A DNA stretch of 64,000 nucleotides from Endozoicomonas sp965261315 (GCA_965261315.1 CBDHDM010000039.1:124001-188000), one strand, 5' to 3'; positions 9,295 through 18,987 are shown, counted from the first letter of the stretch. Notes: generated by a model from the letters alone, not told the origin. Program-made: numbers and translations.

Positions 9295-10112
9295 AAGGGT
9301 GTTTTTGTGGGTTGTGAAGAATTGTTGAAACTGATCATCGCTTCGGTTTGAATAAGCTCTACGCCTTCTGTGGATAACTGTTCTGTTATGTATTTAAGTA
9401 CTGAGACTGTGTCGGTTTGTATGACGTTGTCAAACGCGACCACCTGATCAAAGTTCAGAAGGTTTTGGGCATTCCCATTGTAATTCCAGCCAACAAAGGT
9501 GTTGTGAAACGGGTACTCAGGATAGAGGTTTAATGGACATACTTCATTCACGGTTTGTATGCCTGAATTATCTTCCCTGGTGGGTTCTGATTTATCCGGC
9601 ATAATATCAGTGATGCCTTTGGGGTAGGCTTGGGCAACGACCCGAACGGGTATATGTGGTTTATTGTGCCGGTTGAAAAATCGTCTGATTTCAAGGGCTG
9701 TAAAGATACCAATGTAGCCAGCGCCGAAAATGACGATCTCTGATGAATCGGTTATCGGGCTGTGATCAGATAAAACCTGCTCTCCAATCTGGCTTGCAAT
9801 ATATTCGGCTACCGATGGCGCAAGGGTCAGGCCTGAACCGCCAAAACCATAAGCATGGAAAACGGGTATTTCATGACTGGCAGAAAAGTGCAGGTCCCAT
9901 TGCAGAACAGGTGCTCCAGTGTAGTGGCGTTGTCCGACAACGGCTTCAATATCACCGAACTCAAGAGCCAGTCTGATCATTTCTGCAAGGTTTGGCATAA
10001 CAAAGGCTGAGCCGATGGCACTGCTGGTGATGCTCATATACATCCAGATCAGAGAAGCGAATAAAGTAATAAGAGCGTACCTGAGGACTGGGGTATTTCT
10101 AAGGAAAGGCAT
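9291..10112 (-). CDS. 5' part of a DAO-like FAD oxidoreductase with permuted motif order
   Basis: 273 aa. A hydrophobic segment (about 11-33) suggests membrane anchoring or export. Residues about 70-105 hold PVFHAYGFGGSGLTLAPS, which matches the C-terminal H-N-Y-G-H-G-G-x-G-x-T motif of D-amino-acid oxidases. Only after it comes the Rossmann FAD motif VIFGAGYIGIFTALEI, normally N-terminal. With the downstream frame supplying the middle of the fold, the order is C-N-middle, a circular permutation. Function would be FAD-dependent oxidation of an amine or amino acid, but both the frameshift and the layout make activity doubtful. Confidence 0.65.
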   Translation of the reverse strand: MPFLRNTPVLRYALITLFASLIWMYMSITSSAIGSAFVMPNLAEMIRLALEFGDIEAVVGQRHYTGAPVLQWDLHFSASHEIPVFHAYGFGGSGLTLAPSVAEYIASQIGEQVLSDHSPITDSSEIVIFGAGYIGIFTALEIRRFFNRHNKPHIPVRVVAQAYPKGITDIMPDKSEPTREDNSGIQTVNEVCPLNLYPEYPFHNTFVGWNYNGNAQNLLNFDQVVAFDNVIQTDTVSVLKYITEQLSTEGVELIQTEAMISFNNSSQPTKTPL

Positions 10113-10155
10113 TGGCTATTCTCGTTATACGCTGAGCGAATAGAGAATAGCCAAT
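10111..10155. repeat. 13-bp perfect inverted repeat over the oxidase start codon
   Basis: ATTGGCTATTCTC (10111-10123) and GAGAATAGCCAAT (10143-10155) pair perfectly around a 19-base loop. On the - strand the oxidase ATG (10110-10112) falls at the end of the 3' arm. The hairpin could terminate yggX transcription or hide the start codon. It has no T-run. Confidence 0.7.
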
Positions 10156-10173
10156 CAGACAGGCTTGGTAAGA

Positions 10174-10446
10174 TTATTTATCTTCGGGAACGTAGCCTTC
10201 TGCGGCATCAATATCTTCACCGGAGAAATACTTATCCATCTGTTCCATCAGGTATTGACGAGCTTCAGGCTTCAGCAGATTCAGGTGTTTTTCGTTGATC
10301 AGGCGAGTCTGGTGAGACTGCCATTCGGTCCATGCTTCCTGAGACACATTGTCAAAGACCCACTGTCCTTTTGGGCCGGGTAACGGTGGCACCATCAGGC
10401 CTTCAGCTTCTTTTTTCAGTTTTACACATTGAACCATTCTGGCCAT
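10174..10446 (-). CDS. yggX: Fe(2+)-trafficking / oxidative damage protection protein YggX
   Basis: 90 aa, the full family length. It begins with MARMVQCVKL, containing the conserved Cys, followed by PPLPGPKG, EAWTEWQSHQTRLINE and MEQMDKYFSGE, all hallmarks of YggX. The cytosolic protein protects Fe-S clusters and limits iron-driven damage. In many gammaproteobacteria it follows mutY directly; here about 8.5 kb separates them. It lies 72 bases downstream of selO on the same strand. Confidence 0.96.
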   Translation of the reverse strand: MARMVQCVKLKKEAEGLMVPPLPGPKGQWVFDNVSQEAWTEWQSHQTRLINEKHLNLLKPEARQYLMEQMDKYFSGEDIDAAEGYVPEDK

Positions 10447-10518
10447 TGTTTTCTCACTGCGTCAGTTAATGTGGATTGAGGGTATCTTAGCGATAACGGT
10501 GCTTGATAGAAATCCATT

Positions 10519-11997
10519 CTAGGAAGAGCAACTGACTTCCAGCTTCTTGCCCCATTCCGGGGGTTCTGCTGCATAGTGCTCAAAGTCAGGGTGCTCATCA
10601 AAAGGAGTCCCAAGTACGGTCATCAGATTTTCTACTTCCTGGTAGTTGCCCTGCTCGGCCAGTTCGATGGCCTGTTGGGCAAGATAGTTCCTGAGAATGA
10701 ATTTGGGATTGACTCGCTTCATGCGTCTTTGTCGATCTTCGTTATCCGTCAGGTCTCTTTTTATTCGCTGGCTGTAACTGTCCAGCCATATTACTAACGA
10801 TGGATGATTAACCAGTTGATGAAGCCTTTGACTGGCATGCTCTGCAGGAAAGTTGCAAAGTGTTCGGAAGAACAACGTGTAGTCGCAACGACTGTCGTGT
10901 AATAGCTGGAGAAGATCGCGGATCAGGTCTGTATCTTCTTCCTCTTCTTCAGCCAGCCCCAGTTTATCAAGCATCAGGCGAGTATAGGTTTCACTGTAAA
11001 GCTGAGGGTATTGATCCAGAGCTGCCTGAATCAGTTCTCCATCATCAAAAAGAGGAATAAGGGCCTGTCCGAGTCTGCCGAGGTTCCAGTAGCCGATCTC
11101 CGGCTGTTGGCTGAAGGCATAACGGCCAGAATGATCAGAATGGTTGCAGATATAATGCCAGTTGAAGTCATCGATAAAGCCGTAAGGGCCATAATCGAAA
11201 GTATCTCCAATGATGCTCATGTTATCGGTATTCATGACGCCATGGGCAAAACCTGAAGCCTGCCATTGAGCAATCAATGTTGCTGTACGACGGATAACTT
11301 CTGAATAGAAGCGTTGATAGCCCTGATCACTTCCTGACAGCGCTTTCATGCCTTCAAGGTCATGGAAGTTCTGCTCAATGGTGTAATCTGCCAGCTCTTT
11401 CAGGGCTTCGTACCGTTTGGTGTAAAAGAAATATTCAAAGTGCCCAAAGCGGATATGGCTTCTGGCCAGTCTCAACAATGTTGAGCCTGCTTCAGTCTTT
11501 TCCCGGTAAACAGGGGTGTCACTGGTCACCACACACAGGGCTCGAGTGGTAGGAATACCAAGGTGGTGAAGTGCTTCTGAGGCGAGAAATTCCCGGATAC
11601 ACGAGCGGAGTACAGCCCTGCCATCGCCAAATCGGGAGTAGGGAGTCTGCCCAGCGCCTTTCAAATGCAGATCCCACTTTTCACCTTCAGTGTTAACCAG
11701 CTCTCCTAATAGCAGCCCTCTGCCATCACCTAACTGCGGATTGTAAGCGCCAAACTGATGTCCGGAATAAATCATGGCCAGAGGTTCTGAACCAGGCCAT
11801 GCCGCATTTCCAGAGCAGATCTGGGTCAGTTTATCCCTGCTTTCTGCTGAGTCTTCCAGGTTCAGAAGTTGTCCGGCTGATGAGCTGTAGGCAACGAGTT
11901 TCGGGTTCTCCAGAGGCGTTGGATTAAGCCTTGTATAAAAGCATTCTGACAAGCGTGAGTAGGTGTTATTAAAGTTCTTGTCTTCAAGGCTATTCAT
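10519..11997 (-). CDS. selO: Protein adenylyltransferase SelO (YdiU)
   Basis: 492 aa, the usual length. Motifs of the SelO/UPF0061 pseudokinase fold are visible: SGHQFGAYNPQLGDGRG, LKGAGQTPYSRFGDGRA, and NTDNMSIIGDTFDYGPYGF, which contains the metal-binding Asn/Asp. SelO transfers AMP from ATP to Ser, Thr or Tyr of proteins and is linked to redox stress, consistent with yggX next to it. The C-terminus ends in CSS; bacterial SelO usually lacks selenocysteine, and I see no reason to invoke it here. Confidence 0.95.
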   Translation of the reverse strand: MNSLEDKNFNNTYSRLSECFYTRLNPTPLENPKLVAYSSSAGQLLNLEDSAESRDKLTQICSGNAAWPGSEPLAMIYSGHQFGAYNPQLGDGRGLLLGELVNTEGEKWDLHLKGAGQTPYSRFGDGRAVLRSCIREFLASEALHHLGIPTTRALCVVTSDTPVYREKTEAGSTLLRLARSHIRFGHFEYFFYTKRYEALKELADYTIEQNFHDLEGMKALSGSDQGYQRFYSEVIRRTATLIAQWQASGFAHGVMNTDNMSIIGDTFDYGPYGFIDDFNWHYICNHSDHSGRYAFSQQPEIGYWNLGRLGQALIPLFDDGELIQAALDQYPQLYSETYTRLMLDKLGLAEEEEEDTDLIRDLLQLLHDSRCDYTLFFRTLCNFPAEHASQRLHQLVNHPSLVIWLDSYSQRIKRDLTDNEDRQRRMKRVNPKFILRNYLAQQAIELAEQGNYQEVENLMTVLGTPFDEHPDFEHYAAEPPEWGKKLEVSCSS

Positions 11998-12141
11998 CCC
12001 TGTGGTGCTCCCGAATGATATATGGTATGACAGTTTACTCTGTATTTATGCATTACACTCATGAATGGACTGTTGTTGAACTTATAGATAGTTTTTCTGT
12101 CTTAATACATAGATATTAAGAATAAAAAAGGATATTTTCAT
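11998..12141. promoter_or_regulatory. Divergent intergenic region with a 20-base near-palindrome
   Basis: This AT-rich space separates selO (-) from the 480-aa gene (+) and must hold both promoters. At 12101-12120 CTTAATA and TATTAAG form an inverted repeat, a possible operator or RNA hairpin. An AAAGGA ribosome site precedes the ATG at 12142. Confidence 0.5.
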
Positions 12142-13584
12142 ATGAATTCAGTTGAACTTAGTGCTTTGAACGCCATGTCCTACTGTTGGAACAAGTATCA
12201 GGACAGTTTCATCCTTGCCCGTACAGTGAGGGCTATCGCTGGAGCGGTAAAAGCGACTTTTACCAAATACACAGTCACATTGCGTGATGCAGAGGCCGTA
12301 ATGAGGCGTCACCCCGAGGCCTGGTTTGCAGAACCAGTCAGACGAGAATTGGCTGAGTACAGGGTATCCCATGCGCCGCACGAACCGCCCCAGGTACCGG
12401 TTAATTCGCCATTCTCATTTTCGTTAACAGAAACCGATACGACCCGGGTTCAATTTATAAGCGGTAACCCAACATTGTCAGATGTGAACAACGCTTATAA
12501 AAATATGAGATCTGCCGCAGGGGACGTATGGGTCGGAAACGCCAGGGTTAAATGCCGTGTAGTGGCGGTGGATGCCTTAGACAACATGGTATTTGTTAAT
12601 AAAAACCATGATGTGCTATCGAAATACCTGGTAACGAATACCCACCCAACCCATGGAGAGCGCTCGATTGAAGAAGTGCTTCAGGTGAGAGACCGGGAGA
12701 CTGGCCAGCTGAAGCTGGTGCGTATTGGCTCGTTCAGTGAAGTTGCTGACGGATCAACAGTCGGCGGGAACGGTTTTCCTGGATATTCAGCGATAAGCTC
12801 AACCAAAGCAGGCTTATATTTAAAAAATCTCGTTGTTAAAGATAAACATGGCAATGATTACCAGCCATACAGGCAGACCAAGTTTGGTTTAGGCCAGCCT
12901 GACACAAACAATGTAGGCAGTGCATGGAGTTGTGGCTTTGATGTCCTGAGGATGGAGCTTTTCCAGGCCACAGGCTATAAATTTTCCTTTCAGGTTCTGG
13001 TTGCTTTTGTAGAAGAAATAATCAGCACATCAGAATATGCAGACGAGATGAGAAGGGGTTTGTCTACAAAACATTATCCTTTTAGTCTGAATATAATGGA
13101 GTTGATTTTGCGCAACATCCGGGCATCATCAGCATACCCAGACTTACTGATGGAAGAGGGCTCTAATGATGCGCGACATGTCTTGGCCGAAGAAAGAAAC
13201 GGTAAGGGTCATGTCAGAATATGCAATCGTCAGGAGATATTGGCAACCACAAACTGGGACTACTCATCAACAGCCATGCTTTGCCAGCCTGCTCACTCTT
13301 TTTGCGTCTGCCGAAACCGGAAAACGGACGGCTCTTTCGAATATATGGTCTACGACCCTCACAACTTCAGCAGAAGTCCAGACTTTTATGTTTCACCCGA
13401 TGGTCCTGGGCGGAAGATTTTTACATCTGCCGAACAGGCCATTGACTATGTAACAACACAGAAAGGAGGTCATAATGGCAAACTTGATGGCTTCTATAGA
13501 GTACCTGATGTGTCACTGTGCTATCTGCGAGACAGGATGATGGAAACAAAAGGCAAGCTGGAGGCTGATGGAATCGGCTTTTAG
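12142..13584 (+). CDS. Unknown protein with a possible Cys-His-Asp catalytic triad
   Basis: 480 aa, no family recognised and no signal peptide. Three features line up as in papain-fold or C39-like cysteine proteases. Cys264 lies at the start of a helix (SAWSCGFDVLRMEL), His385 starts a strand (QPAHSFCVC), and Asp405 ends the next strand (EYMVYDPHN). This is an inference from spacing only. With the kinase and phosphatase elsewhere in the window, a secreted effector is conceivable. The gene ends tail to tail with the autotransporter, overlapping it by three bases. The ATG is chosen for its AAAGGA site. Confidence 0.7.
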   Translation: MNSVELSALNAMSYCWNKYQDSFILARTVRAIAGAVKATFTKYTVTLRDAEAVMRRHPEAWFAEPVRRELAEYRVSHAPHEPPQVPVNSPFSFSLTETDTTRVQFISGNPTLSDVNNAYKNMRSAAGDVWVGNARVKCRVVAVDALDNMVFVNKNHDVLSKYLVTNTHPTHGERSIEEVLQVRDRETGQLKLVRIGSFSEVADGSTVGGNGFPGYSAISSTKAGLYLKNLVVKDKHGNDYQPYRQTKFGLGQPDTNNVGSAWSCGFDVLRMELFQATGYKFSFQVLVAFVEEIISTSEYADEMRRGLSTKHYPFSLNIMELILRNIRASSAYPDLLMEEGSNDARHVLAEERNGKGHVRICNRQEILATTNWDYSSTAMLCQPAHSFCVCRNRKTDGSFEYMVYDPHNFSRSPDFYVSPDGPGRKIFTSAEQAIDYVTTQKGGHNGKLDGFYRVPDVSLCYLRDRMMETKGKLEADGIGF

Positions 13585-16500
13585 AAGTCAGAACGAATTC
13601 TGGCAATAACTCCAGCTACTTTAAAACTATCTGCCCAATGGTGTGAATAACTGAAAGTAATGGTGGTATTGCTCTGAACTTCCATATAAATGCTTGTATC
13701 AAATAGATAGCGGTTGTCAGCGCCATTGATGAGGAAGTTTTGACCACCCGCGGCAAAGTGCGCTGTGATAGCAATCTGATCTTTCTTGAAATCGTGAAAG
13801 CCCATCAGCCCAAGCTCTGGCTTGATGATCATAGAGTCGGTATTAATCTCTCCAATCAGCTTCAGACCGGCACCCAGCTCCATGATGTCATATTTACCAT
13901 TGTTGACCTGATCGTAGGACAAGAATGTCTGGTCAGGGTCTCTGGCAGACTCGGTATAATCGTCAGTTTTAATGGTGTAATAGTTAAAGGCCACCTGGGG
14001 TTGCCAGCTCCACTTATAGCCCAGTGGGTATGTGTAGCCTGCTATCATGCCTACTCCCCAGCCTTGCGTGTCGTATTTTGCATCGTGCAGGTTTCCACCA
14101 ACGTAGCGGTGCCCTTTGTTCTTGCCAAAGGAGTAACTCATGCGACCATCAAAGAAAAAGTCATCTTCTATGTACGATGAGTAAAGGCTGAAGATATGAG
14201 TATTGGTATCGATTTTGTTTCTTGAGCCATCCTTCCCTTCTACTTTTCCTTTTGCATAGGTATAGGCAATGCCTACTTCAATATCCTGATCCTCTTCCAG
14301 GGGGTTGTCTGTACCAATTGAGAAACCATTGGTTTTGGCATGGTAACCCGGAACATTGTCCTTAAGGTCTTGCGTTGCCTTGCTGTAAGAATATTGAATC
14401 CAGGCTCTGCCAGCAGAGAATATATCTCCGGTACTGATGCCTGTCCGTTTGCCGGACACCCGGTCATCAAGGGTCTTGCCTGCGGTTTTCAGTGCAAGAT
14501 TGGCATTGTGGACAGCATGAGGAGACATAGCAGGAGCAAGTTCTGCAGCTTTTGCACTGTCTTTGCCGACTTTTACGTTTTTAACGACATGCCGGGTTAA
14601 TTTTGCGCTGTTGCTGTCAGCTTTTGGATGCACAGCCTCTTCTTTATCAGCGGGTTTGGTGGCTGCCAGCATCATAGACCGAAATCGGCGAGGTACCTGG
14701 TTTGCACGGTGGTCAGCCTGGTTGGTGCTGGTCAGCAACATTCTCTTCGTATTGTTTGGGTCAACTATTGCGTCATAATGGACATACAGCTCATTTTCAG
14801 CATCGACATTGACAGGTCGGTTAATATTGGACTCCGTTGCCTCCATCAGAAGATATTGTTTACCGATAGCGGGATCTTTAATGATAGAGCTGTCAAAAAC
14901 GAAGTCAGCAGCAGAACCAACACCGATATTATTGGCACTGACCACTGGCACCTGTTGTGTTGCACCATCTACCAATGGTTGAAGCCTTGCAGAATCGGGA
15001 TCATATTCCGTCAGTACCAGACGTCCATCATGCTGATAACTGCCATTAACATTAAGTTCAGAGGGAATGGTAACGGTTGCCCCTTGGTGAATATGAAATG
15101 TGGGAGATGACTCTGACTGTTCTGCTTCTCTGCTGCCTGGTGAACCTGAAACGATAGCGGTACGGTCTGCCATAAAATGAAGGTTGCCATTGACGCCAAC
15201 AAGGCCGTTGGATTGAAGCAGATTTCCTTCATAACTGTTTGTGCCGTTAAAGGTGACGTTATCGATATCGGATAACTGCTCTGTTACTTTCGTATTGGTA
15301 GCAATGAAGTGATCATTTTTTCCGTTGGCTCCTTTAATTGAGCCAATCGTGCCACCAGTTTGTTCTATCGTGAATGCTGGTCGGCTATGATCAGGAAGGA
15401 GGTTAATCTCTCCAAGCGTTCCTTTGGAGTTTACATGTACTCTGTCATGGTCGTCAGTAAAGTCAGTAGCCAGCACACCTTTGCCTTCGGGTGCCATGCC
15501 AGAGAATAGAATGTTAGCAGCGCCTGCACCTTCATGAATGTTGATGTTTTTCGGGTTAGTTAATTGAACACTGTTCCAGTCAGAGCCGAAAATATCGATA
15601 TTGGCAAATCCCGAGGCTTTTTTGAGTCGACCATTTATCAGAGCCAGAGTGTCCTGTTTATCCTGACGGCCTTTTACTTCACCCGTATTACCACCGTGTT
15701 GAATAAAGTAGAGTGAAGGGCGCTGGGTATCTGCTGAGAAATCCAGAACGTTTAACTCACCCCGATTGTCGAGAAATTCATCGGCACCGGTTTCGCCAAG
15801 GTTGGTCACAACAAATGCTTTTTTCTGGTCATAGGGTGAATCATCAGAAAAATAAAGATGGAGTGCCTGACGTCTATTTACATCTTGCTCGCTGGGTAGT
15901 GCTCCGTCAGCAATAATAAGGTCTGTTGATCCATCGGGGGCAATGGTGAGTCTTTCCGGATTGTTAACCAGTCCCCGGTTGTGCCAGTCATGTTCAGGTG
16001 TACCAAGCACCAGATTTTTTCCAAGAGGGCAAAGTTGTGGGTTGTTACCAACCAATACATAGCCAAATTCGGTTTCGGGGGCGTAGACACCATCGGCATT
16101 AATTATCCTGCCCAGTTCCAGAGTTTCGTTATCATTGGGCATTATATGCACGACACCACCTTGCAGTGATAGGTCTCCAAGGCTGGCTTGGTCGTGTACC
16201 TCTAACAGGCCCATGACCAGCTGATCATCTCTTTCAGGATTCCCGGTAAGTGAGCCTATTTCACCATCAAGAACCTCAAACCGCATGTTGGGACGTTCTT
16301 TAATGCTGAAATTAAGCCCCGGCGTTACGACATCAGTTTTCAGAATCGTTTTTTCTGGCATTCCGCTGGAGAATGGCATGAAGGTAGGGTCAGGGGTCTC
16401 ATGAGCCTTATTGACTCTTTCTTTTTCCAGGTCTGCATAAACATGCCCAATGGGCAGGGTGCTGGTCAGCGTCAATGATTCAAGGTCAGCAGGGAGCTCA

Positions 16501-18605
16501 ACCGGGGCTGCTACACCGTCAAGGTTAAGACTGGAGAAGCCATTCTGCAGCGCTGAACTGGTTACTGCCTGAACGGTTTCCGGTGAACCTCCCTTAAGCG
16601 TTAGTTCATCATTTCTGCCTTTGCTTCCCCTGAGATCCACCGGCGTATCACTGTTGTGAATGTAGTTGAGGGCTGGTCTCTGATTGCCGTGGGAAGCATC
16701 AATCGTGGTGATGGTACCGTTGTTGATGATTCTTATCGGTTCACCGGGTTGTATCTCGCTGAAGAGAAAACCCAGGTTACTATCGAGATTGGGAGGGGCT
16801 GTTCCCAGTGTAAGCCCTTGTACATGTGCTGAAGGTGATACCTCAATATGCTTCGCATCACGAACCGGGCCGTAGGCGTGGAAAGGTTGCTCAGCAGAGG
16901 CAGTGACGGTCAGTTTTTCCGGAGAGACCAGTTGGCCAAAACGGGCGCCATTGGCGATAGTGACTTCAGCTTTGCCCTCTGAACCATCAAACTCTGGAAT
17001 AGGCTGGCCTGTTTTAATTTCGGATTCTGAAGGCGTTGCCACAACAAGCGTATTTGCTTTTGTTGCTGGCCTGTCTTTTGATGAATGGTCTTCTGGTGAA
17101 AATACGGAGTCCCTGAGAATAATTGAGGTCTGCTCTAAAGCAGGCCTATCTGAGTCACCACCCACTTCAGTGACCAGGTGTTTTACACCCCGGACAGGCG
17201 TTTTCACCTGCCAGTCTCCATCGGTTTGGGCTCTGATTCGATGCACATCCTCAATAATGTTGATCATCCCATTTTCCAGAGACAGCTCATCATTGTCTTT
17301 CAGGTGGCCCGTCATCTGACTCATGTTACCCCCCTCCAGCGATATTCTGGCGGCGGGACGGTTATTGGTATCGGATAAATCGATGTTGGTAATTCCGGCT
17401 TCATTCACCTTGATATCAAAACCATTGGCTTCCGGAAACTTATCGGTAAAACTTAACTGCAGGGTTTGTTCCTGGTCTTCGCTGATATCACTCAACGTGA
17501 AATTTACGGTGCCTCCGGCAATCAGTGATTTTGGATTGATGGCTGGCCTGAAGGCTGCCCACTTGTCACCAGCTATATATATGAGTTCAAAATCCCTGAT
17601 CTCACCATTAACTGAAATTTTCTGGTTAACCTCTCCGGTCAGGTTATCCGCAGGGTTGCTCCTCAGGATATCCATGGGGCTGTTACCTATCAGGTTTCCC
17701 TGCAGTGTTCCGCCACGAAGCTCAATCAGGTTCATATCATTATCAGACCCTTCAAGAAGGACTGCGGCATGCTTTCCCTTGATATAGCTGCCGGGAGTTA
17801 AAATAGCGATATTAAAAGGGCCTGATCCGCGGATAGCGGTTATTGTGCCGGTATTCGCCATAAGCCCGGCACCGACATCCGCGTTATCTGGATCATTGGA
17901 TTGTGCCCTGGCACCGGTTGAATGCGAACCCGATATCTGTATGTTGCCGTGGTTTTTGATAAGACCGCTGCTGTAGGACAGCATTCTGGTTCCCTGTCCT
18001 TTAATCGCGCCATGAGTATCGTTAATGGCGCCTGCTTTATAGTGGTTACTGTGCTCATCCCAGTCTTTGCCTGTTCCAAACCATTCAATGCTTGCTCCAT
18101 TGCTGACCATCCCAGTGCTTTCAGGATGGTTCAGTAAAATCATGCCATTGTTGGTTACTGTCGTTTGACTGTCCGTCTCCTGAAGATCGGCAGTTGCCTT
18201 AATGCCTGTGGCTGGAACATTGACTTCAATACTTCCGTTGTTTAGCGCTGTACCTCCCTGAGCCTCGATGGCTGCACTCAATTGAATATTTTGTATTGAG
18301 TCACCTTTGTTTGTTGGGGTGATCGTAATGAGTTCAGGAATGGTTTCGATATGGCTTGCGTTAATGGTTTTAGTTTTTTCCGGTGGCCAATGCTGTTGAG
18401 TGAACTCTTCATTAATCCTGTTTATATCAGAAGTGTCAGGCTGGGTTAGCGGACTTTTCTGAACTTGAGTATTAATTTTCGAGGTGCTGTTAGAATTTTC
18501 TGTTTCAATCGTTGCATAACTACTTTGTATCAATGACGAAATTGCTGAAGTAATTGCAATCGCAAGTATATTTTTATGGAATGTCTCAATATTGAAACAA
18601 CGCAT
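13581..18605 (-). CDS. Large autotransporter (type Va secretion) with a repetitive passenger
   Basis: 1674 aa. A signal peptide (about 10-32, ending SSYA) precedes a long passenger rich in Asn, Gly and Asp, with no aromatic core. At least five loose repeats share an RPA...GG...KG...D.L.L..G pattern (for example RPAARISLEGG, GSKGRNDELTLKGG, VKGRQDKQDTLALING), fitting a beta-helix. The last 270 residues are an autotransporter beta-barrel (AWIQYSYSKATQD onward) ending in F (IARIRSDF). The passenger should be displayed on or released from the outer membrane. No catalytic motif was seen, so adhesion is likeliest. The start has a TGAGGT ribosome site. Confidence 0.9.
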   Translation of the reverse strand: MRCFNIETFHKNILAIAITSAISSLIQSSYATIETENSNSTSKINTQVQKSPLTQPDTSDINRINEEFTQQHWPPEKTKTINASHIETIPELITITPTNKGDSIQNIQLSAAIEAQGGTALNNGSIEVNVPATGIKATADLQETDSQTTVTNNGMILLNHPESTGMVSNGASIEWFGTGKDWDEHSNHYKAGAINDTHGAIKGQGTRMLSYSSGLIKNHGNIQISGSHSTGARAQSNDPDNADVGAGLMANTGTITAIRGSGPFNIAILTPGSYIKGKHAAVLLEGSDNDMNLIELRGGTLQGNLIGNSPMDILRSNPADNLTGEVNQKISVNGEIRDFELIYIAGDKWAAFRPAINPKSLIAGGTVNFTLSDISEDQEQTLQLSFTDKFPEANGFDIKVNEAGITNIDLSDTNNRPAARISLEGGNMSQMTGHLKDNDELSLENGMINIIEDVHRIRAQTDGDWQVKTPVRGVKHLVTEVGGDSDRPALEQTSIILRDSVFSPEDHSSKDRPATKANTLVVATPSESEIKTGQPIPEFDGSEGKAEVTIANGARFGQLVSPEKLTVTASAEQPFHAYGPVRDAKHIEVSPSAHVQGLTLGTAPPNLDSNLGFLFSEIQPGEPIRIINNGTITTIDASHGNQRPALNYIHNSDTPVDLRGSKGRNDELTLKGGSPETVQAVTSSALQNGFSSLNLDGVAAPVELPADLESLTLTSTLPIGHVYADLEKERVNKAHETPDPTFMPFSSGMPEKTILKTDVVTPGLNFSIKERPNMRFEVLDGEIGSLTGNPERDDQLVMGLLEVHDQASLGDLSLQGGVVHIMPNDNETLELGRIINADGVYAPETEFGYVLVGNNPQLCPLGKNLVLGTPEHDWHNRGLVNNPERLTIAPDGSTDLIIADGALPSEQDVNRRQALHLYFSDDSPYDQKKAFVVTNLGETGADEFLDNRGELNVLDFSADTQRPSLYFIQHGGNTGEVKGRQDKQDTLALINGRLKKASGFANIDIFGSDWNSVQLTNPKNINIHEGAGAANILFSGMAPEGKGVLATDFTDDHDRVHVNSKGTLGEINLLPDHSRPAFTIEQTGGTIGSIKGANGKNDHFIATNTKVTEQLSDIDNVTFNGTNSYEGNLLQSNGLVGVNGNLHFMADRTAIVSGSPGSREAEQSESSPTFHIHQGATVTIPSELNVNGSYQHDGRLVLTEYDPDSARLQPLVDGATQQVPVVSANNIGVGSAADFVFDSSIIKDPAIGKQYLLMEATESNINRPVNVDAENELYVHYDAIVDPNNTKRMLLTSTNQADHRANQVPRRFRSMMLAATKPADKEEAVHPKADSNSAKLTRHVVKNVKVGKDSAKAAELAPAMSPHAVHNANLALKTAGKTLDDRVSGKRTGISTGDIFSAGRAWIQYSYSKATQDLKDNVPGYHAKTNGFSIGTDNPLEEDQDIEVGIAYTYAKGKVEGKDGSRNKIDTNTHIFSLYSSYIEDDFFFDGRMSYSFGKNKGHRYVGGNLHDAKYDTQGWGVGMIAGYTYPLGYKWSWQPQVAFNYYTIKTDDYTESARDPDQTFLSYDQVNNGKYDIMELGAGLKLIGEINTDSMIIKPELGLMGFHDFKKDQIAITAHFAAGGQNFLINGADNRYLFDTSIYMEVQSNTTITFSYSHHWADSFKVAGVIARIRSDF

Positions 18606-18987
18606 TCTAGAGATACCTCAACCAATGGGTTATACCAGAGGGCTGAAACGCCTACCCATAAAGTATAAAAATACGATCAGAGTAACTTTGAACTTTAATT
18701 GTGTTTATTTGGAGTAGGCTGGGAGGTGTATGAAAGTCAGGCCAATGGACGTTTGAAATATAAATGGTATGGAAAAGGTTTTTTCTTACAAAATACTGTT
18801 TCAATTTTAAAAAAAAGTTTTTATTTTATTTTTTTATAAATAAATGTCGTTTAAATTTAATCTGGATAAAAGAGTTTGGCTGTCTTTTTGTGTTTTGTTA
18901 TGTGCCCGTAAGTGAGAGGAGAGAGCCAACCTTCTCTCACTTAGAAACTAATGCTTAATAATAAATATAATCGACAGGTAAACAGAC
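18606..18987. other. AT-rich intergenic region with the autotransporter promoter
   Basis: 382 bases between the autotransporter start and the mutY stop, with no supported gene. The part nearest the autotransporter must contain its promoter. A hairpin (AAGTGAGAG at 18910-18918, CTCTCACTT at 18934-18942) lies 46-78 bases after the mutY stop and may help end its transcript. A long A/T tract occupies about 18780-18845. Confidence 0.5.

Noticed and set aside
10519..10540. Selenocysteine at the end of SelO
   Set aside because: The gene ends in CSS with a normal stop; no in-frame TGA continuation with a selenocysteine signal was seen.
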